Below the pieces are notes generated by a model. It searched no databases and was not told the origin of the DNA. It saw only the letters and a program-made list of their open reading frames with translations. The position numbers and the translations under genes are program-made. Below, in pieces: positions 17,342-26,208 of a stretch of DNA of 64,000 bases. The stretch covers positions 1,488,001 through 1,552,000 of the forward strand of contig NZ_CP167895.1 of NCBI RefSeq assembly GCF_041504345.1, read 5' to 3'. Within the stretch, counting starts at the first letter, position 1, and every line of letters starts with the position of its first letter. The DNA comes from Vibrio sp. BS-M-Sm-2. Its GTDB lineage: Bacteria; Pseudomonadota; Gammaproteobacteria; Enterobacterales; Vibrionaceae.

Positions 17342-18793
17342 ATGGCAACCAGCACTTCTGAAAATCATCAACTGTTCTCACCAACAGAAATGATGGCGGA
17401 AGCCGAGAAGTTTGCATTAAGCAAAGCAAATAAAACCAGCAGCATGACATTGAGTTTGGCAATCATGGCTGGCGCATTCATCGGGCTTGCTTTTTTATTC
17501 TACATCACGGTAACCACAGGTAGCGCTGATGCTGGATGGGGATTGAGTCGTTTAGCCGGCGGTCTTGCATTCAGCATGGGGTTAATCCTGATTGTAATTT
17601 GCGGTGGCGAGCTGTTTACCAGTTCAGTGTTATCAAGCATCTCATGGGCTAACAAGCAAATAACCTTCACTAAGATGCTGTCTATCTGGGGCAAGGTTTA
17701 CGTCGGTAACTTTATCGGTGCCATGTTCCTTTTGGCTTTGGTAAGCGCAGCAGGCTTATATCAATTAGATGGTGGCCAATGGGGCTTAAACGCTCTTAAC
17801 ATTGCACAGCACAAGCTACACCACAGCCCTGTTCAAGCTTTTGCTTTGGGTGTGCTTTGTAACTTGCTGGTGTGTTTAGCCATTTGGTTAACGTTCAGCT
17901 CCGCTAACGCAATGACCAAAGCAATGATGACCGTGTTACCCGTTGCAATGTTCGTAAGCTCAGGCTTTGAACACTGTGTGGCGAATATGTTCATGGTTCC
18001 GCTAGGCATCACAATTCAAGCATTCGCACCGGAAAGCTTCTGGATGCAAATCGGCGCAACACCAGCGCAGTACGCAGACCTAAACATCATGCAATTTGTC
18101 ACCGCAAACTTAATACCAGTGACAATCGGCAACATCGTAGGTGGTTCAGTATTGGTCGGCTTAGCCAACTGGAGTATCTACCGTCGCCCACAACTTAAAG
18201 CAGCAAAAATTACTGCAATTACACAAACAACAGAAATTACGTCAGTTAAGGAAATCACTATGAACACAGCAACGACTATCAAGCAAATCATGAACACTCA
18301 ACCAATTACACTAAGCGTAGAAATGCCTACATCAGTGGCAATTGATTCACTTTTAGACGCTCAACTTGTTAGCGCTCCTGTTTGCGATGTTGAAGGTCGT
18401 CTGGTTGGTATCTTCTCTGTTCACGACGTAATGGTCGACCTTTGGTGCCAAGACTACATCCCAACTAAAGGCCAGAAAGTCGTAGACCTAATGAGCCGTG
18501 ACGTGGTGGCAATCGATGCAAACGACAAGCTGGTTGATGTAGCTGAGTTCCTATGTATCGACAAAGAGCAACTGTACCCTACTACCAGCATGGGCTTCGC
18601 AACTCGCTTGACTTCTCTTTCTCTAGAAGAGCGTGCAAAAGCGATGAAAGTGAGCCAGCCACATATGCTTCCAGTATTGGAAAACGGTGTGATGGTGGGT
18701 GTTCTTACTCGTACTGAGGTGATGCAAGCACTTCGCCCAATCTACGGTGACCGCCTAAACGTAGTACCAAAAGCGGAACTAGAAACGGCTTAA
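17342..18793 (+). CDS. FocA-type formate/nitrite channel fused to CBS-pair module
   Basis: One open frame with two parts. Residues 1 to about 285 form a formate/nitrite transporter (FNT) with six helices, including GLSRLAGGLAFSMGLILIV and LVCLAIWLTFSSANAMTKA. The region from about 307 is a tandem CBS module (IKQIMNTQPITLSVEMPTSV, DLMSRDVVAID, HMLPVLENGVMVGVLTRTEV). CBS pairs bind adenine nucleotides and gate transporters. ATG 17342 follows a strong GGGGGGAT; ATG 17318 is an alternative. Inside the frame, ATG 18260 is preceded by AAGGA at 7 nt, so the CBS part may also be made alone (177 aa). Confidence 0.85.
   Translation: MATSTSENHQLFSPTEMMAEAEKFALSKANKTSSMTLSLAIMAGAFIGLAFLFYITVTTGSADAGWGLSRLAGGLAFSMGLILIVICGGELFTSSVLSSISWANKQITFTKMLSIWGKVYVGNFIGAMFLLALVSAAGLYQLDGGQWGLNALNIAQHKLHHSPVQAFALGVLCNLLVCLAIWLTFSSANAMTKAMMTVLPVAMFVSSGFEHCVANMFMVPLGITIQAFAPESFWMQIGATPAQYADLNIMQFVTANLIPVTIGNIVGGSVLVGLANWSIYRRPQLKAAKITAITQTTEITSVKEITMNTATTIKQIMNTQPITLSVEMPTSVAIDSLLDAQLVSAPVCDVEGRLVGIFSVHDVMVDLWCQDYIPTKGQKVVDLMSRDVVAIDANDKLVDVAEFLCIDKEQLYPTTSMGFATRLTSLSLEERAKAMKVSQPHMLPVLENGVMVGVLTRTEVMQALRPIYGDRLNVVPKAELETA
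18248..18262 (+). promoter_or_regulatory. Internal ribosome site and start for the CBS module
   Basis: AAGGA at 18248-18252 lies 7 nt before an in-frame ATG (18260). The ATG is exactly where the transporter ends and the CBS module begins. It suggests two genes joined by loss of a stop, or a dual-start gene. Confidence 0.5.
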
Positions 18794-18915
18794 CTGGTCA
18801 AGGGGTTAACTTGCAGTGGTTTAATCTACAGTGGATTAACTTGCAATGGTTTAACTAGGAAGCGTGTAGCTAACGACTGTTTTACTAGGAAGTGGTTAGC
18901 TAACTAGAACAAGGT
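18794..18915 (+). repeat. Degenerate tandem repeats downstream of focA-CBS
   Basis: Six or more imperfect copies of a 15-18 bp unit of the type GGTTTAACTTGCAGT / GGATTAACTTGCAAT / GGTTTAACTAGGAAG run directly after the stop codon. TTAAC and the variants CTAAC and TTAGC recur throughout. No frame reads through. Its origin looks like slippage. Confidence 0.6.
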
Positions 18916-19053
18916 TGAACAATTAGGGATTAGTTGTTCTCCTCGAAAATCAGTCATGGCAACGTTGACTGGCTAAAAGTAAATGGTGGCTTAAAGCGCA
19001 ACTAAAGGTTTGACACAAAACAGATCTAAACGCGTTACCATTTACCGTAATAA

Positions 19054-19086
19054 AAAGGCGCAAAGTGAATACTTTGCGCCTTTCTC
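19054..19086. terminator. Bidirectional intrinsic terminator
   Basis: Arms AAAGGCGCAAAGT (19054-19066) and ACTTTGCGCCTTT (19071-19083) lie between the focA-CBS gene and the convergent yceI gene. Confidence 0.85.
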
Positions 19087-19173
19087 TTTTTCTAACTGTT
19101 GCTTTCTAGGTATCGATTCAACTTTTGGTGCTACATAAAAGATTGATACCTGCAGCAATCATCAATAGCTAGA

Positions 19174-19743
19174 TTACTTCTTTACACCTTCAACGTGTAG
19201 ATCCATGTCTACGTAGCTTGAAGCGCCCATTACTGGAATGTTGAAGTCAGCAAGTTCTAGACGAGTTGTACCAACGAAACCAGCACGCTCACCGCCCCAT
19301 GGGTCTTGACCAGCGCCGATGAATTCAGCTTCGATAACGATAGGCTTAGTTACGCCGTGAAGTTTAAGGTCACCCATTACTTCAAGTTTGCCATCGCCTT
19401 TATCAACCACTTTCGTGCTGTTAAAAGTAGCGTCTGAGAATTTACCTGCATCAATGAAGTCAGAGCTACGGATGTGCTTGTCACGCTCAGCATGGTTAGA
19501 GTCTAGACTCGTTGTATCAACAACAACGTTTACTTTTGATGCTTCAACGTTGTTTGCGTCATACGAGAAATCACCAGAGAATGTGTTAAAACGACCTTGG
19601 ATAAAGCTGTAACCTAGGTGGCTAACTTTAAAGTTAACTGAAGCATGCGCACCTTTTGTATCAATCACGTAATCAGCGGCGTTCGCAGCGAAAGGCATTG
19701 CCATAGCAAATGCTAATCCTGTAGCGATAATTGACTTTTTCAT
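19174..19743 (-). CDS. yceI: YceI-family periplasmic lipocalin-like protein
   Basis: A 189-aa secreted protein from ATG 19741-19743, preceded by AGGAGC. Signal peptide MKKSIIATGLAFAMAMPFA is cleaved after AANA (about residue 22). Mature protein begins DYVIDTKGAHASVNFKVSHL, the YceI hallmark, and contains DLKLHGVTKPIVIEAEF. The family folds as a barrel that binds long isoprenoid lipids. Its ATG overlaps the stop of the upstream cytochrome b561 gene (ATGA), so the two are translationally coupled, as in E. coli yceJ-yceI. Confidence 0.92.
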   Translation of the reverse strand: MKKSIIATGLAFAMAMPFAANAADYVIDTKGAHASVNFKVSHLGYSFIQGRFNTFSGDFSYDANNVEASKVNVVVDTTSLDSNHAERDKHIRSSDFIDAGKFSDATFNSTKVVDKGDGKLEVMGDLKLHGVTKPIVIEAEFIGAGQDPWGGERAGFVGTTRLELADFNIPVMGASSYVDMDLHVEGVKK

Positions 19744-20279
19744 TTTGAAGCTCCTATCATTTTTCGTAGCGTATCGTCTTTGTCGATAACGTGGTGTTTT
19801 ATCGCCGCTAAGGCGTGCACTGATGCCATAATGATCAGTACCCATGCAGCATAGTAGTGAACCGTACCTGCGAGATCAGATTGGTTTGCAAACAGTTCGC
19901 CCATACTTGGTACAGTGAACCAATTGAATACCTCGATCCCGCGGCCATCTGATGTTGAAATCAAATAACCTGAAATAAATAAAACCGCTAAGTTGATGTA
20001 CATGAAGCCGTGAGCGATCTTCGCTGCTGCAACTTCATAGCTTTTCCCTTCCACCTTAGGTGACGCGGTAACTAGTTTCCAAAGCAAGCGAATAACGGTA
20101 ACGGCAGCCAAAAGAATGCCTACCGAACGGTGATAATCTGGTGCTGTTTTATACCACTCGCTGTAATATGAAAGATCAACCATCCACAGGCCTACACCAA
20201 ATAAGCCAAAAATCGCGAGTGCTGAGATCCAATGCATCGCTCTTGCTAAAGGGTTGTAATTTCTAACGTTGTTGTCCAT
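19740..20279 (-). CDS. yceJ: Cytochrome b561-family protein (YceJ)
   Basis: A 179-aa membrane cytochrome b561 with four helices. It starts MDNNVRNYNPLARAMHWISA, where the HW pair is the first haem-ligand motif. Further His residues occur in helices 2 to 4 (YHRSVG, KIAHGFMYINLAV, HYYAAWVLIIMASVHALAAIKHH). Such proteins move electrons between quinol and periplasmic acceptors. The 4-bp ATGA overlap with yceI marks an operon. Confidence 0.9.
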   Translation of the reverse strand: MDNNVRNYNPLARAMHWISALAIFGLFGVGLWMVDLSYYSEWYKTAPDYHRSVGILLAAVTVIRLLWKLVTASPKVEGKSYEVAAAKIAHGFMYINLAVLFISGYLISTSDGRGIEVFNWFTVPSMGELFANQSDLAGTVHYYAAWVLIIMASVHALAAIKHHVIDKDDTLRKMIGASK

Positions 20280-20432
20280 GCATCTCTTCCGAATGTTAAC
20301 GAGTAGTGTAGTTTTGAAAAGCGTACCCTACACCAAGTTTGTGTAACATATTATTTACCAAGCTTTACATTGGTAACATCATTTCAAATTAAACGAGTTA
20401 TTCAAATTATTTGAACAAGTTTGGGCTAAGCG

Positions 20433-20678
20433 TTAGATTTCAACGATTTGTTCGATCTCGTAAAGCTCATCTGAGATATCTAACATTTTACGCTCCATCA
20501 CTTTTTGAGCGTCTTCTATCCCTTTGTTGTAATAAACCGCCCCAAACTTTTTACTTATGAAGTCGACCAAGAATTCTGTGTCGAACTGGCCAAGCTCCAC
20601 ATCGAGTTCATCTTGCAGGTATTTTTGTAGAGTATGGGTGAGCTCAGACTTTTGCTTCGAATCTAGTTGAATTGTCAT
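20433..20678 (-). CDS. DUF2164 protein
   Basis: An 81-aa acidic helical protein from ATG 20676-20678. The motif FDTEFLVDFISKKFGAVYYN, followed by GIEDAQ, is the DUF2164 signature. Function of the family is unknown. The longer frame to 20711 lacks a supported start. It is a single gene, 150 bp upstream of yceJ on the same strand. Confidence 0.82.
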   Translation of the reverse strand: MTIQLDSKQKSELTHTLQKYLQDELDVELGQFDTEFLVDFISKKFGAVYYNKGIEDAQKVMERKMLDISDELYEIEQIVEI

Positions 20679-20968
20679 GAATGTTTCCAAGTAAAGAGTA
20701 AATAAATCCATCGTGAACAGCTGACTAAACTATAATCTAGCTAGCTCACTTGTAACTTTGCAGCTAAAGATAGTCTTTCTAACTGATTAGAATTCCTCAT
20801 AATTTAGAATACAGACCCGCGAAGTGCCAGTGCTATCCATAAAATCGCTCCGCAATCGCTAATTTTGATAGAGGGATCAAGAACTCGCACTTTGGCAATA
20901 GGTAATGACACATTAATTACCGTACTATTGCCCATCAATAAGATAGTAACTGTGTATAAGGGACTTCA

Positions 20969-21604
20969 TTGTTATTAGATCTCGTGATTAAAAGCGTCAA
21001 TCAGTTTCAAGACGATTGTCTAAAACTCTGTGAGCGTCATTATCCTACGGTGCACAACCAAGGGATCAGTGAGCATCACATCGGTAAAGCCTTTGCCCGA
21101 CGAATGGAACACACCTTTGTTAACTTTAACCATGCAAGCAACATCAGCCCACTCGAAATGCTCTCTTCTGGTGAAAACCCTAGACACTTCCGAATCTCTT
21201 CTGAAATCGGTACCGTTTGGATGATTAGCCATCATATGGTGAGCGCGGGAAAAACGTGTCGTAAAAAGTTGATGTTAGACATTCATAACTGGCAGCAAGA
21301 GTATGGATTCGCAATTCAGCCCAATGACGTTTTGATCATTGTCTCCGACCATTGGATAAGCCGAAGTAAAAACAGTAGTGAGTTGTTACATTGGTGGATG
21401 GGAGAACTCCCAGACGAGATAACGGAATACAGCCAGCAAGGCATCACTCTAAGGGAGAGTGATTCTCAATTCGCTTCCGATTTAAATAACAATTTCAGAA
21501 TCAGCCCTTGCTTTATTAAATTCGGCCACCCACTCAAACGGTCAGTAAATCAACAATTGGTTCGTAAATACCTGCAACTTTATGCGGTACTTCAATGGCA
21601 GTGA
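20969..21604 (+). CDS. Hypothetical cytosolic protein
   Basis: A 211-aa protein I do not recognise. The only fitting start is TTG 20969, with AAGGGA 6 nt upstream. No signal peptide or membrane segment is visible. It is rich in His, Trp and Ser, with HHWW-like clusters (ELLHWWMGELPDEITEYSQQ) and EHHIGKAFARRMEHTFVNF near residue 36. Restriction-endonuclease-like folds sometimes carry such composition, but no PD-(D/E)xK core can be named. The isolated position between DUF2164 and the EAL gene gives no clue. Confidence 0.65.
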   Translation: MLLDLVIKSVNQFQDDCLKLCERHYPTVHNQGISEHHIGKAFARRMEHTFVNFNHASNISPLEMLSSGENPRHFRISSEIGTVWMISHHMVSAGKTCRKKLMLDIHNWQQEYGFAIQPNDVLIIVSDHWISRSKNSSELLHWWMGELPDEITEYSQQGITLRESDSQFASDLNNNFRISPCFIKFGHPLKRSVNQQLVRKYLQLYAVLQWQ

Positions 21605-22125
21605 TAATACGGGTCAACTTTTTCATTCAATATTTAAAGTAAATTGTTAGACCTTCATCCCAATATTTTATAAAAGAAAACTCATTCCCTGTTCATTAAT
21701 TATTCGAACCTTCTGTTTTAATTATTAATAGTTGTTGTACTCGTCGTCTCGATTTTGAGAGATAGATATCATTTCTGTGTAACTCTCTTAGTCCCTCCAT
21801 TTTGTAACTTTGACATTCCCCCACAATCTAAGCCTTTAACCCTACTTTTCGCTGGTGTATCAGCGTTATAGCCTTATATTGGCTGAGGTTAATATGAGAG
21901 ACGTTACTTAGCCATTAAATTCACAGCAACTATCAAACACAGCGAATGATAAGTAAATTTAATGACTAATGTCATTTATCATGCTGATTTTTCGTTAATT
22001 ATCTTTATTTAATTATTGACCCTACATATGATTTTTTATTAATTGACAATTTACTTACACCTGTCAATATTGTGACAGCCATGACGTATATTTTCGTCAT
22101 TAAATAAACACCTTTATTAGCGACT
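21605..22125. promoter_or_regulatory. 520-bp regulatory gap upstream of the EAL gene
   Basis: No gene is seen. The 3' half is packed with short palindromes built on TGAC/GTCA: AATGAC-TAAT-GTCATT (21961-21976), CTGTCA-ATATTG-TGACAG (22061-22078), ATGACG and CGTCAT arms at 22081-22086 and 22095-22100, plus TTGACA/TGTCAA (22043-22067). The last two palindromes lie within 65 bp of the EAL start codon, which fits an operator array. Confidence 0.55.
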
Positions 22126-22917
22126 ATGATTTTATCAGACAGAAGTGAATTTATTAGCTGTATATCTGTGGATGCCGATATGCAGTTTATTGCGAAATAT
22201 CAAGACTTAACACTTAGAAGTGTCTATCAACCTATATTTGACAGTTCAATGACTCAGATAGGCGTTGAAGCTTTGGTGCGTATTTCGAATAGCAAAGGGG
22301 ATGTTGTTCGTCCTGATCACTTCTTCCATTCCGACGATACCTTATGCACTGACAAGATCAATGTAGAAAGGCTGAGTCGCGCTATCCATATCCGTAACTT
22401 CGCACAATCGAATATCCGCCATTTAGACTTGTTTTTGAATGTTCTTCCAAACGTTGGTGAGTTATTTGCTGCAGAAAAGGTCAGTGACAGCCTTCTGGCA
22501 AAACGTCTTCATGAGTTGAACCTTTCATGTGAGCAGATCGTGATGGAATTGGTCGAACTGAATGCCGAAAGTGAAGAGCGCTTGAAAGATGCAGCCCTCT
22601 CTCTTGCGGAGAATGGTTTTCAAATCGCGGTCGACGATTTCGGAACACAAGCATCAACAGAACAACGCGTCCGCCACATCAATCCTCATATCATTAAGAT
22701 CGATCGCTCAGTGATGTTAGATTTTGAGCAAGGTGACACACGAGAAATGGAATTAGTTCTAGAACTCTCGAAGCAAATCGGCGCTAAGACTGTCATCGAA
22801 GGCATTGAAACAGAGCATCAACTCACGGCAATGCAAAGCTTGGGCTTTGACATGTACCAAGGCTACCATCTAGCGATGCCTAAACCGATTGAGTTGGATA
22901 TCCGTTTAGCAATCTAA
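22126..22917 (+). CDS. Stand-alone EAL-domain c-di-GMP phosphodiesterase
   Basis: A 263-aa single-domain EAL protein. Catalytic residues are kept: E48-A-L in GVEALVRI, the Asn in LFLNVLP, Glu in VMELVEL, D170-D171 in VDDFGT, Lys in IIKIDRS, Glu in VIEGIET and Gln in MYQGYHLA. It should therefore linearise c-di-GMP to pGpG. No sensor or membrane region precedes the domain; the first 30 residues are non-catalytic. The gene has its own terminator (22937-22967). Confidence 0.92.
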   Translation: MILSDRSEFISCISVDADMQFIAKYQDLTLRSVYQPIFDSSMTQIGVEALVRISNSKGDVVRPDHFFHSDDTLCTDKINVERLSRAIHIRNFAQSNIRHLDLFLNVLPNVGELFAAEKVSDSLLAKRLHELNLSCEQIVMELVELNAESEERLKDAALSLAENGFQIAVDDFGTQASTEQRVRHINPHIIKIDRSVMLDFEQGDTREMELVLELSKQIGAKTVIEGIETEHQLTAMQSLGFDMYQGYHLAMPKPIELDIRLAI

Positions 22918-22936
22918 AACCGCCCTTACTCTTCTT

Positions 22937-22967
22937 AAAGCCGCTAGCCACTGGTTAGCGGCTTTTT
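22937..22967 (+). terminator. Intrinsic terminator after EAL gene
   Basis: Arms AAAGCCGCTA and TAGCGGCTTT are followed by TTAAT. It lies 20 bp past the EAL stop. Confidence 0.85.
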
Positions 22968-23090
22968 AATACCTGTTACTGAACACATTCCTTTATTAAC
23001 GAAGTTCTTTGTTCGTGTAGCGGTTTTCACATCGTTTTCTCTGCATGCAGATGTTTACTTAAATCGATGTTGCGTAAAATCACGCGCATA

Positions 23091-23120
23091 AAAAAGCCCA
23101 GTCAAAATTGACTGGGCTGG
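23091..23120 (-). terminator. Intrinsic terminator of the RND efflux operon
   Basis: Perfect 11-bp arms AGCCCAGTCAA and TTGACTGGGCT are followed on the minus strand by TTTTTT, 30 bp past the pump stop. Confidence 0.85.
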
Positions 23121-23148
23121 CTTAAAAGAATCTGTTTTATATCATTCC

Positions 23149-26100
23149 CTAATAACCCGCAGTGGACGGTTTGATTCTATATAGAATAGCGAACATCACT
23201 GGTACTACTATTAGCGTTAGTACTGTAGCAAAGCCTAAGCCTGCCATGATGGTAATCGCCATCGAGCCGAAAAATGCATCGAATACCAAGGGAATCATAC
23301 CCAAGATAGTCGTCAATGCTGCCATAGATACCGGTCGTACACGACTAATCGCACTGTCGACAACCGCTAAGTATGGGTCTTTACCTGTTGAGAGTTCAGT
23401 GTTGATCTGGTCAAGCAGTACGATACCGTTTTTCAAGATCATGCCGCTTAAGCTCAGTAGACCTAGGAATGCCGTGAAGCTGAATGGCATATTAGTCCCT
23501 AGCAGACCAATCGAAACACCAATGATAGAAAGTGGTACCGTAAACCAAATCACAAGTGGCTTACGAAGCGAATTAAATAGAAGCATAGTGATGATAAACA
23601 TCAACAAGTAACCCATTGGCAGTGAACCAAATAGAGACTCTTGTGCATCTTTAGAGCTTTCGTATTCGCCGCCCCAACTGATGCTGTAGCCTTCTGGTAG
23701 ATCCAATGCTTCTATCTTTGGTTTAACACGAGCAAACAAGCTCGCTGGCGTTTCATCACCCAATACATCGTGGTCAGCCAGCACGGTTAACGTACGCTTT
23801 CTATCACGACGTTGAATCAGAGGTTCAGACCATTGAAGCTCGACACCATCAATCACTTGCTCAACCGGAATGTAAGTTTGTAGTGATGGGCTCCAAATTT
23901 TCACATTGTTTAGTGATTCAAAGTCAAAACGCTCTTCTTCAGGCAAGCGCGCAACGATAGGTAACATATGAGTTCCATCACGCAGTAAGCCGATGTTGTA
24001 ACCGCCAAACGCCATTTGTAACGTCTCAGACAAATCAGTTTTTGATATGCCAAGGCGACGTGCCTTTGATTCGTTAAACAGCGGCACTAACTCTTTAGTG
24101 CGTTCACGCCAGTCGTGACGAACATTTCGTGAGCCTGGATCGGCAAGTAATACGTCTTCGACTTCAACGGCAATGCTACGCAATACTTGAGGATCAGCAC
24201 CGATAATACGCGCTTCAATCTTTGAAGCCGGTGACGGTCCAAATTCAATCAGTTTGAACTGGAACGTTGGTTGCTCAAATTCGTTCGCTAAGTCTTTATC
24301 CAACTCAGCTAGAACCTTAAACATGGTGTCACGGTCAGTGGTTCTTACTTGTAACTGGCTGTACGCTTCGTAGCTTTTCTCTGGTTGGTATGTCAGCGCG
24401 AAACGTTGCATGCCCTGCCCAACCGTTGTGGTTACAAACTCTACGTCGTCTTCTTGACGAATGTAGCTCTCAACCCTTTCAGTCTGCTTGATCGTTTCAC
24501 GTACATCCGTACCTTCTGGCATCCACATGTCTACGTAAAACATCGGAGTATTTGATGGCGGGAAGAACTGTTGCTTCACCTTACCAAAACCAACAACAGA
24601 CACGGCGAGCAATACGATCATGCTAACCACAGTTAGCCATCTAAAACGCAATGCAAATTTCAGAGACGCACCGAATACAACGAACAGAATACCTTTGTAT
24701 GGATCTTCGTTCTCATCGACTTTATCTTCTTCTTTAAGCAGCATTTCAGCAAGGAATGGCGTCAGCGTTAGCGCCGTAACCCAACTCAAGAATAACGAGA
24801 AACACAGTACCCAGAACAATGAGCCCATGAACTCGCCCGTTGCGTCTTTCGACAAGCCGATAGGTGCAAAAGCGGTAATAGCAATAATGGTCGCACCCAA
24901 TAGTGGCCATTGCGTTTGTGTCACGATGTCTTTTGCTGCTTGAAGCTTAGTCTTTCCTTTCTTCAAGCCAACTAGAATACCTTCAACGACAACAATCGCG
25001 TTGTCCACTAGCATGCCGAGCGCGATGATCAAAGCACCCAGTGAGATACGGTGCAGTTCGACATCGTTGTAGTCCATAAGAATGAACGTACCGAATACGG
25101 TCAGTAGCAGTACTAAACCAATAATCAAACCACTGCGTAAGCCCATTGCAAAAAGCAGTACGATGATAACAATAGCAACGGCTTCTACTAGGCTGATTAG
25201 GAAGTCAGCCACTGATTTGTCTACTTCTTGCGCTTGGTTGTAGAAGTAGTTCAGCTCTACACCGGCAGGCTTAATGCTTTCTAAACGATCCAGTTCGGCA
25301 TCTAATGCGTTACCAATTTCGACGACGTTTACGCCTGAAGAGAACGCAATACCTAGGTTGATTGCTGGTTTACCGTTGTACGTTAATACATTACCCGGTT
25401 TTTCTTGAATACCGCGAGTGACCTCAGCAACATCTTTCAAACGAATCAGGTTGCCCGTATCACGGCCATGAATGATTAGGTTTTCTAGCTCTTCAACTGT
25501 GCTCAGCGTACCGTTAGGTTTGATCGTTAGGCTTTGGCCATTCAACATTACCTCACCTGCCGATACCACACTGTTTTGTTGTGCTAACAGTGACGTTACC
25601 ATCGACATATCTAAGTTCAGCGCTGCTAAACGCTCAAGCGACATCTCAACAAACAATTGCTCTTGTTGGTCACCCGCAATACTTACTTTGCCGACACCAT
25701 CGACCAATTCGATTTCACGTGTTAGGTAATCTGCGTACTGTTTTAGCTCGACATAATCGTAGCCGTCACCAGTCAGCATGATCATCACACCAAATACGTC
25801 ACCAAAATCATCAATGATCTGAACGGAGTTAACACCACTTGGTAGTGTTGGCTGTAGATCGTTGATCTTACGGCGCATTTCATCCCAGATTTGTGGTAGC
25901 TCGTCTGGACCGTAGTCCATCTTCATGCTGACCATAATTTGAGACATGCCATTCGACGAGGTCGAAGTGATCTTGTCGATATAAGGAAGCTGTCTTATTT
26001 CTTTCTCAAGGGGATAAGTCAGTTCCTCCTCAACTTCCATTGACGTAGCGCCAGGGTAAGTTGAAATAATCATTGCATCTTTAATGGTAAAAGCTGGGTC

Positions 26101-26208
26101 TTCTAAACGGGATAGATTACCAAAAGACGTCACACCGCCAATGGCCAAAATGACTAGAAACAGCCAGCTGATTACTTTGTTTTTTATTGAATATTCTGCG
26201 ATGTTCAT
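23149..26208 (-). CDS. RND-family efflux pump (inner-membrane permease)
   Basis: A 1019-aa RND transporter starting MNIAEYSIKNKVISWLFLVI, with a first helix, a large periplasmic loop, a central block of helices around 335-480, a second periplasmic loop and a final helical block. The proton-relay helix reads ALGMLVDNAIVVVEGI, with one Asp followed by Asn in place of the AcrB Asp-Asp pair. FFPPSNTPMFYVDMW matches the second-loop start of this class. The ATG overlaps the upstream adaptor stop by 4 bp. With two adaptors it matches Vibrio VexIJK/VmeGHI-type systems. Substrates cannot be read from sequence. Confidence 0.92.
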   Translation of the reverse strand: MNIAEYSIKNKVISWLFLVILAIGGVTSFGNLSRLEDPAFTIKDAMIISTYPGATSMEVEEELTYPLEKEIRQLPYIDKITSTSSNGMSQIMVSMKMDYGPDELPQIWDEMRRKINDLQPTLPSGVNSVQIIDDFGDVFGVMIMLTGDGYDYVELKQYADYLTREIELVDGVGKVSIAGDQQEQLFVEMSLERLAALNLDMSMVTSLLAQQNSVVSAGEVMLNGQSLTIKPNGTLSTVEELENLIIHGRDTGNLIRLKDVAEVTRGIQEKPGNVLTYNGKPAINLGIAFSSGVNVVEIGNALDAELDRLESIKPAGVELNYFYNQAQEVDKSVADFLISLVEAVAIVIIVLLFAMGLRSGLIIGLVLLLTVFGTFILMDYNDVELHRISLGALIIALGMLVDNAIVVVEGILVGLKKGKTKLQAAKDIVTQTQWPLLGATIIAITAFAPIGLSKDATGEFMGSLFWVLCFSLFLSWVTALTLTPFLAEMLLKEEDKVDENEDPYKGILFVVFGASLKFALRFRWLTVVSMIVLLAVSVVGFGKVKQQFFPPSNTPMFYVDMWMPEGTDVRETIKQTERVESYIRQEDDVEFVTTTVGQGMQRFALTYQPEKSYEAYSQLQVRTTDRDTMFKVLAELDKDLANEFEQPTFQFKLIEFGPSPASKIEARIIGADPQVLRSIAVEVEDVLLADPGSRNVRHDWRERTKELVPLFNESKARRLGISKTDLSETLQMAFGGYNIGLLRDGTHMLPIVARLPEEERFDFESLNNVKIWSPSLQTYIPVEQVIDGVELQWSEPLIQRRDRKRTLTVLADHDVLGDETPASLFARVKPKIEALDLPEGYSISWGGEYESSKDAQESLFGSLPMGYLLMFIITMLLFNSLRKPLVIWFTVPLSIIGVSIGLLGTNMPFSFTAFLGLLSLSGMILKNGIVLLDQINTELSTGKDPYLAVVDSAISRVRPVSMAALTTILGMIPLVFDAFFGSMAITIMAGLGFATVLTLIVVPVMFAILYRIKPSTAGY

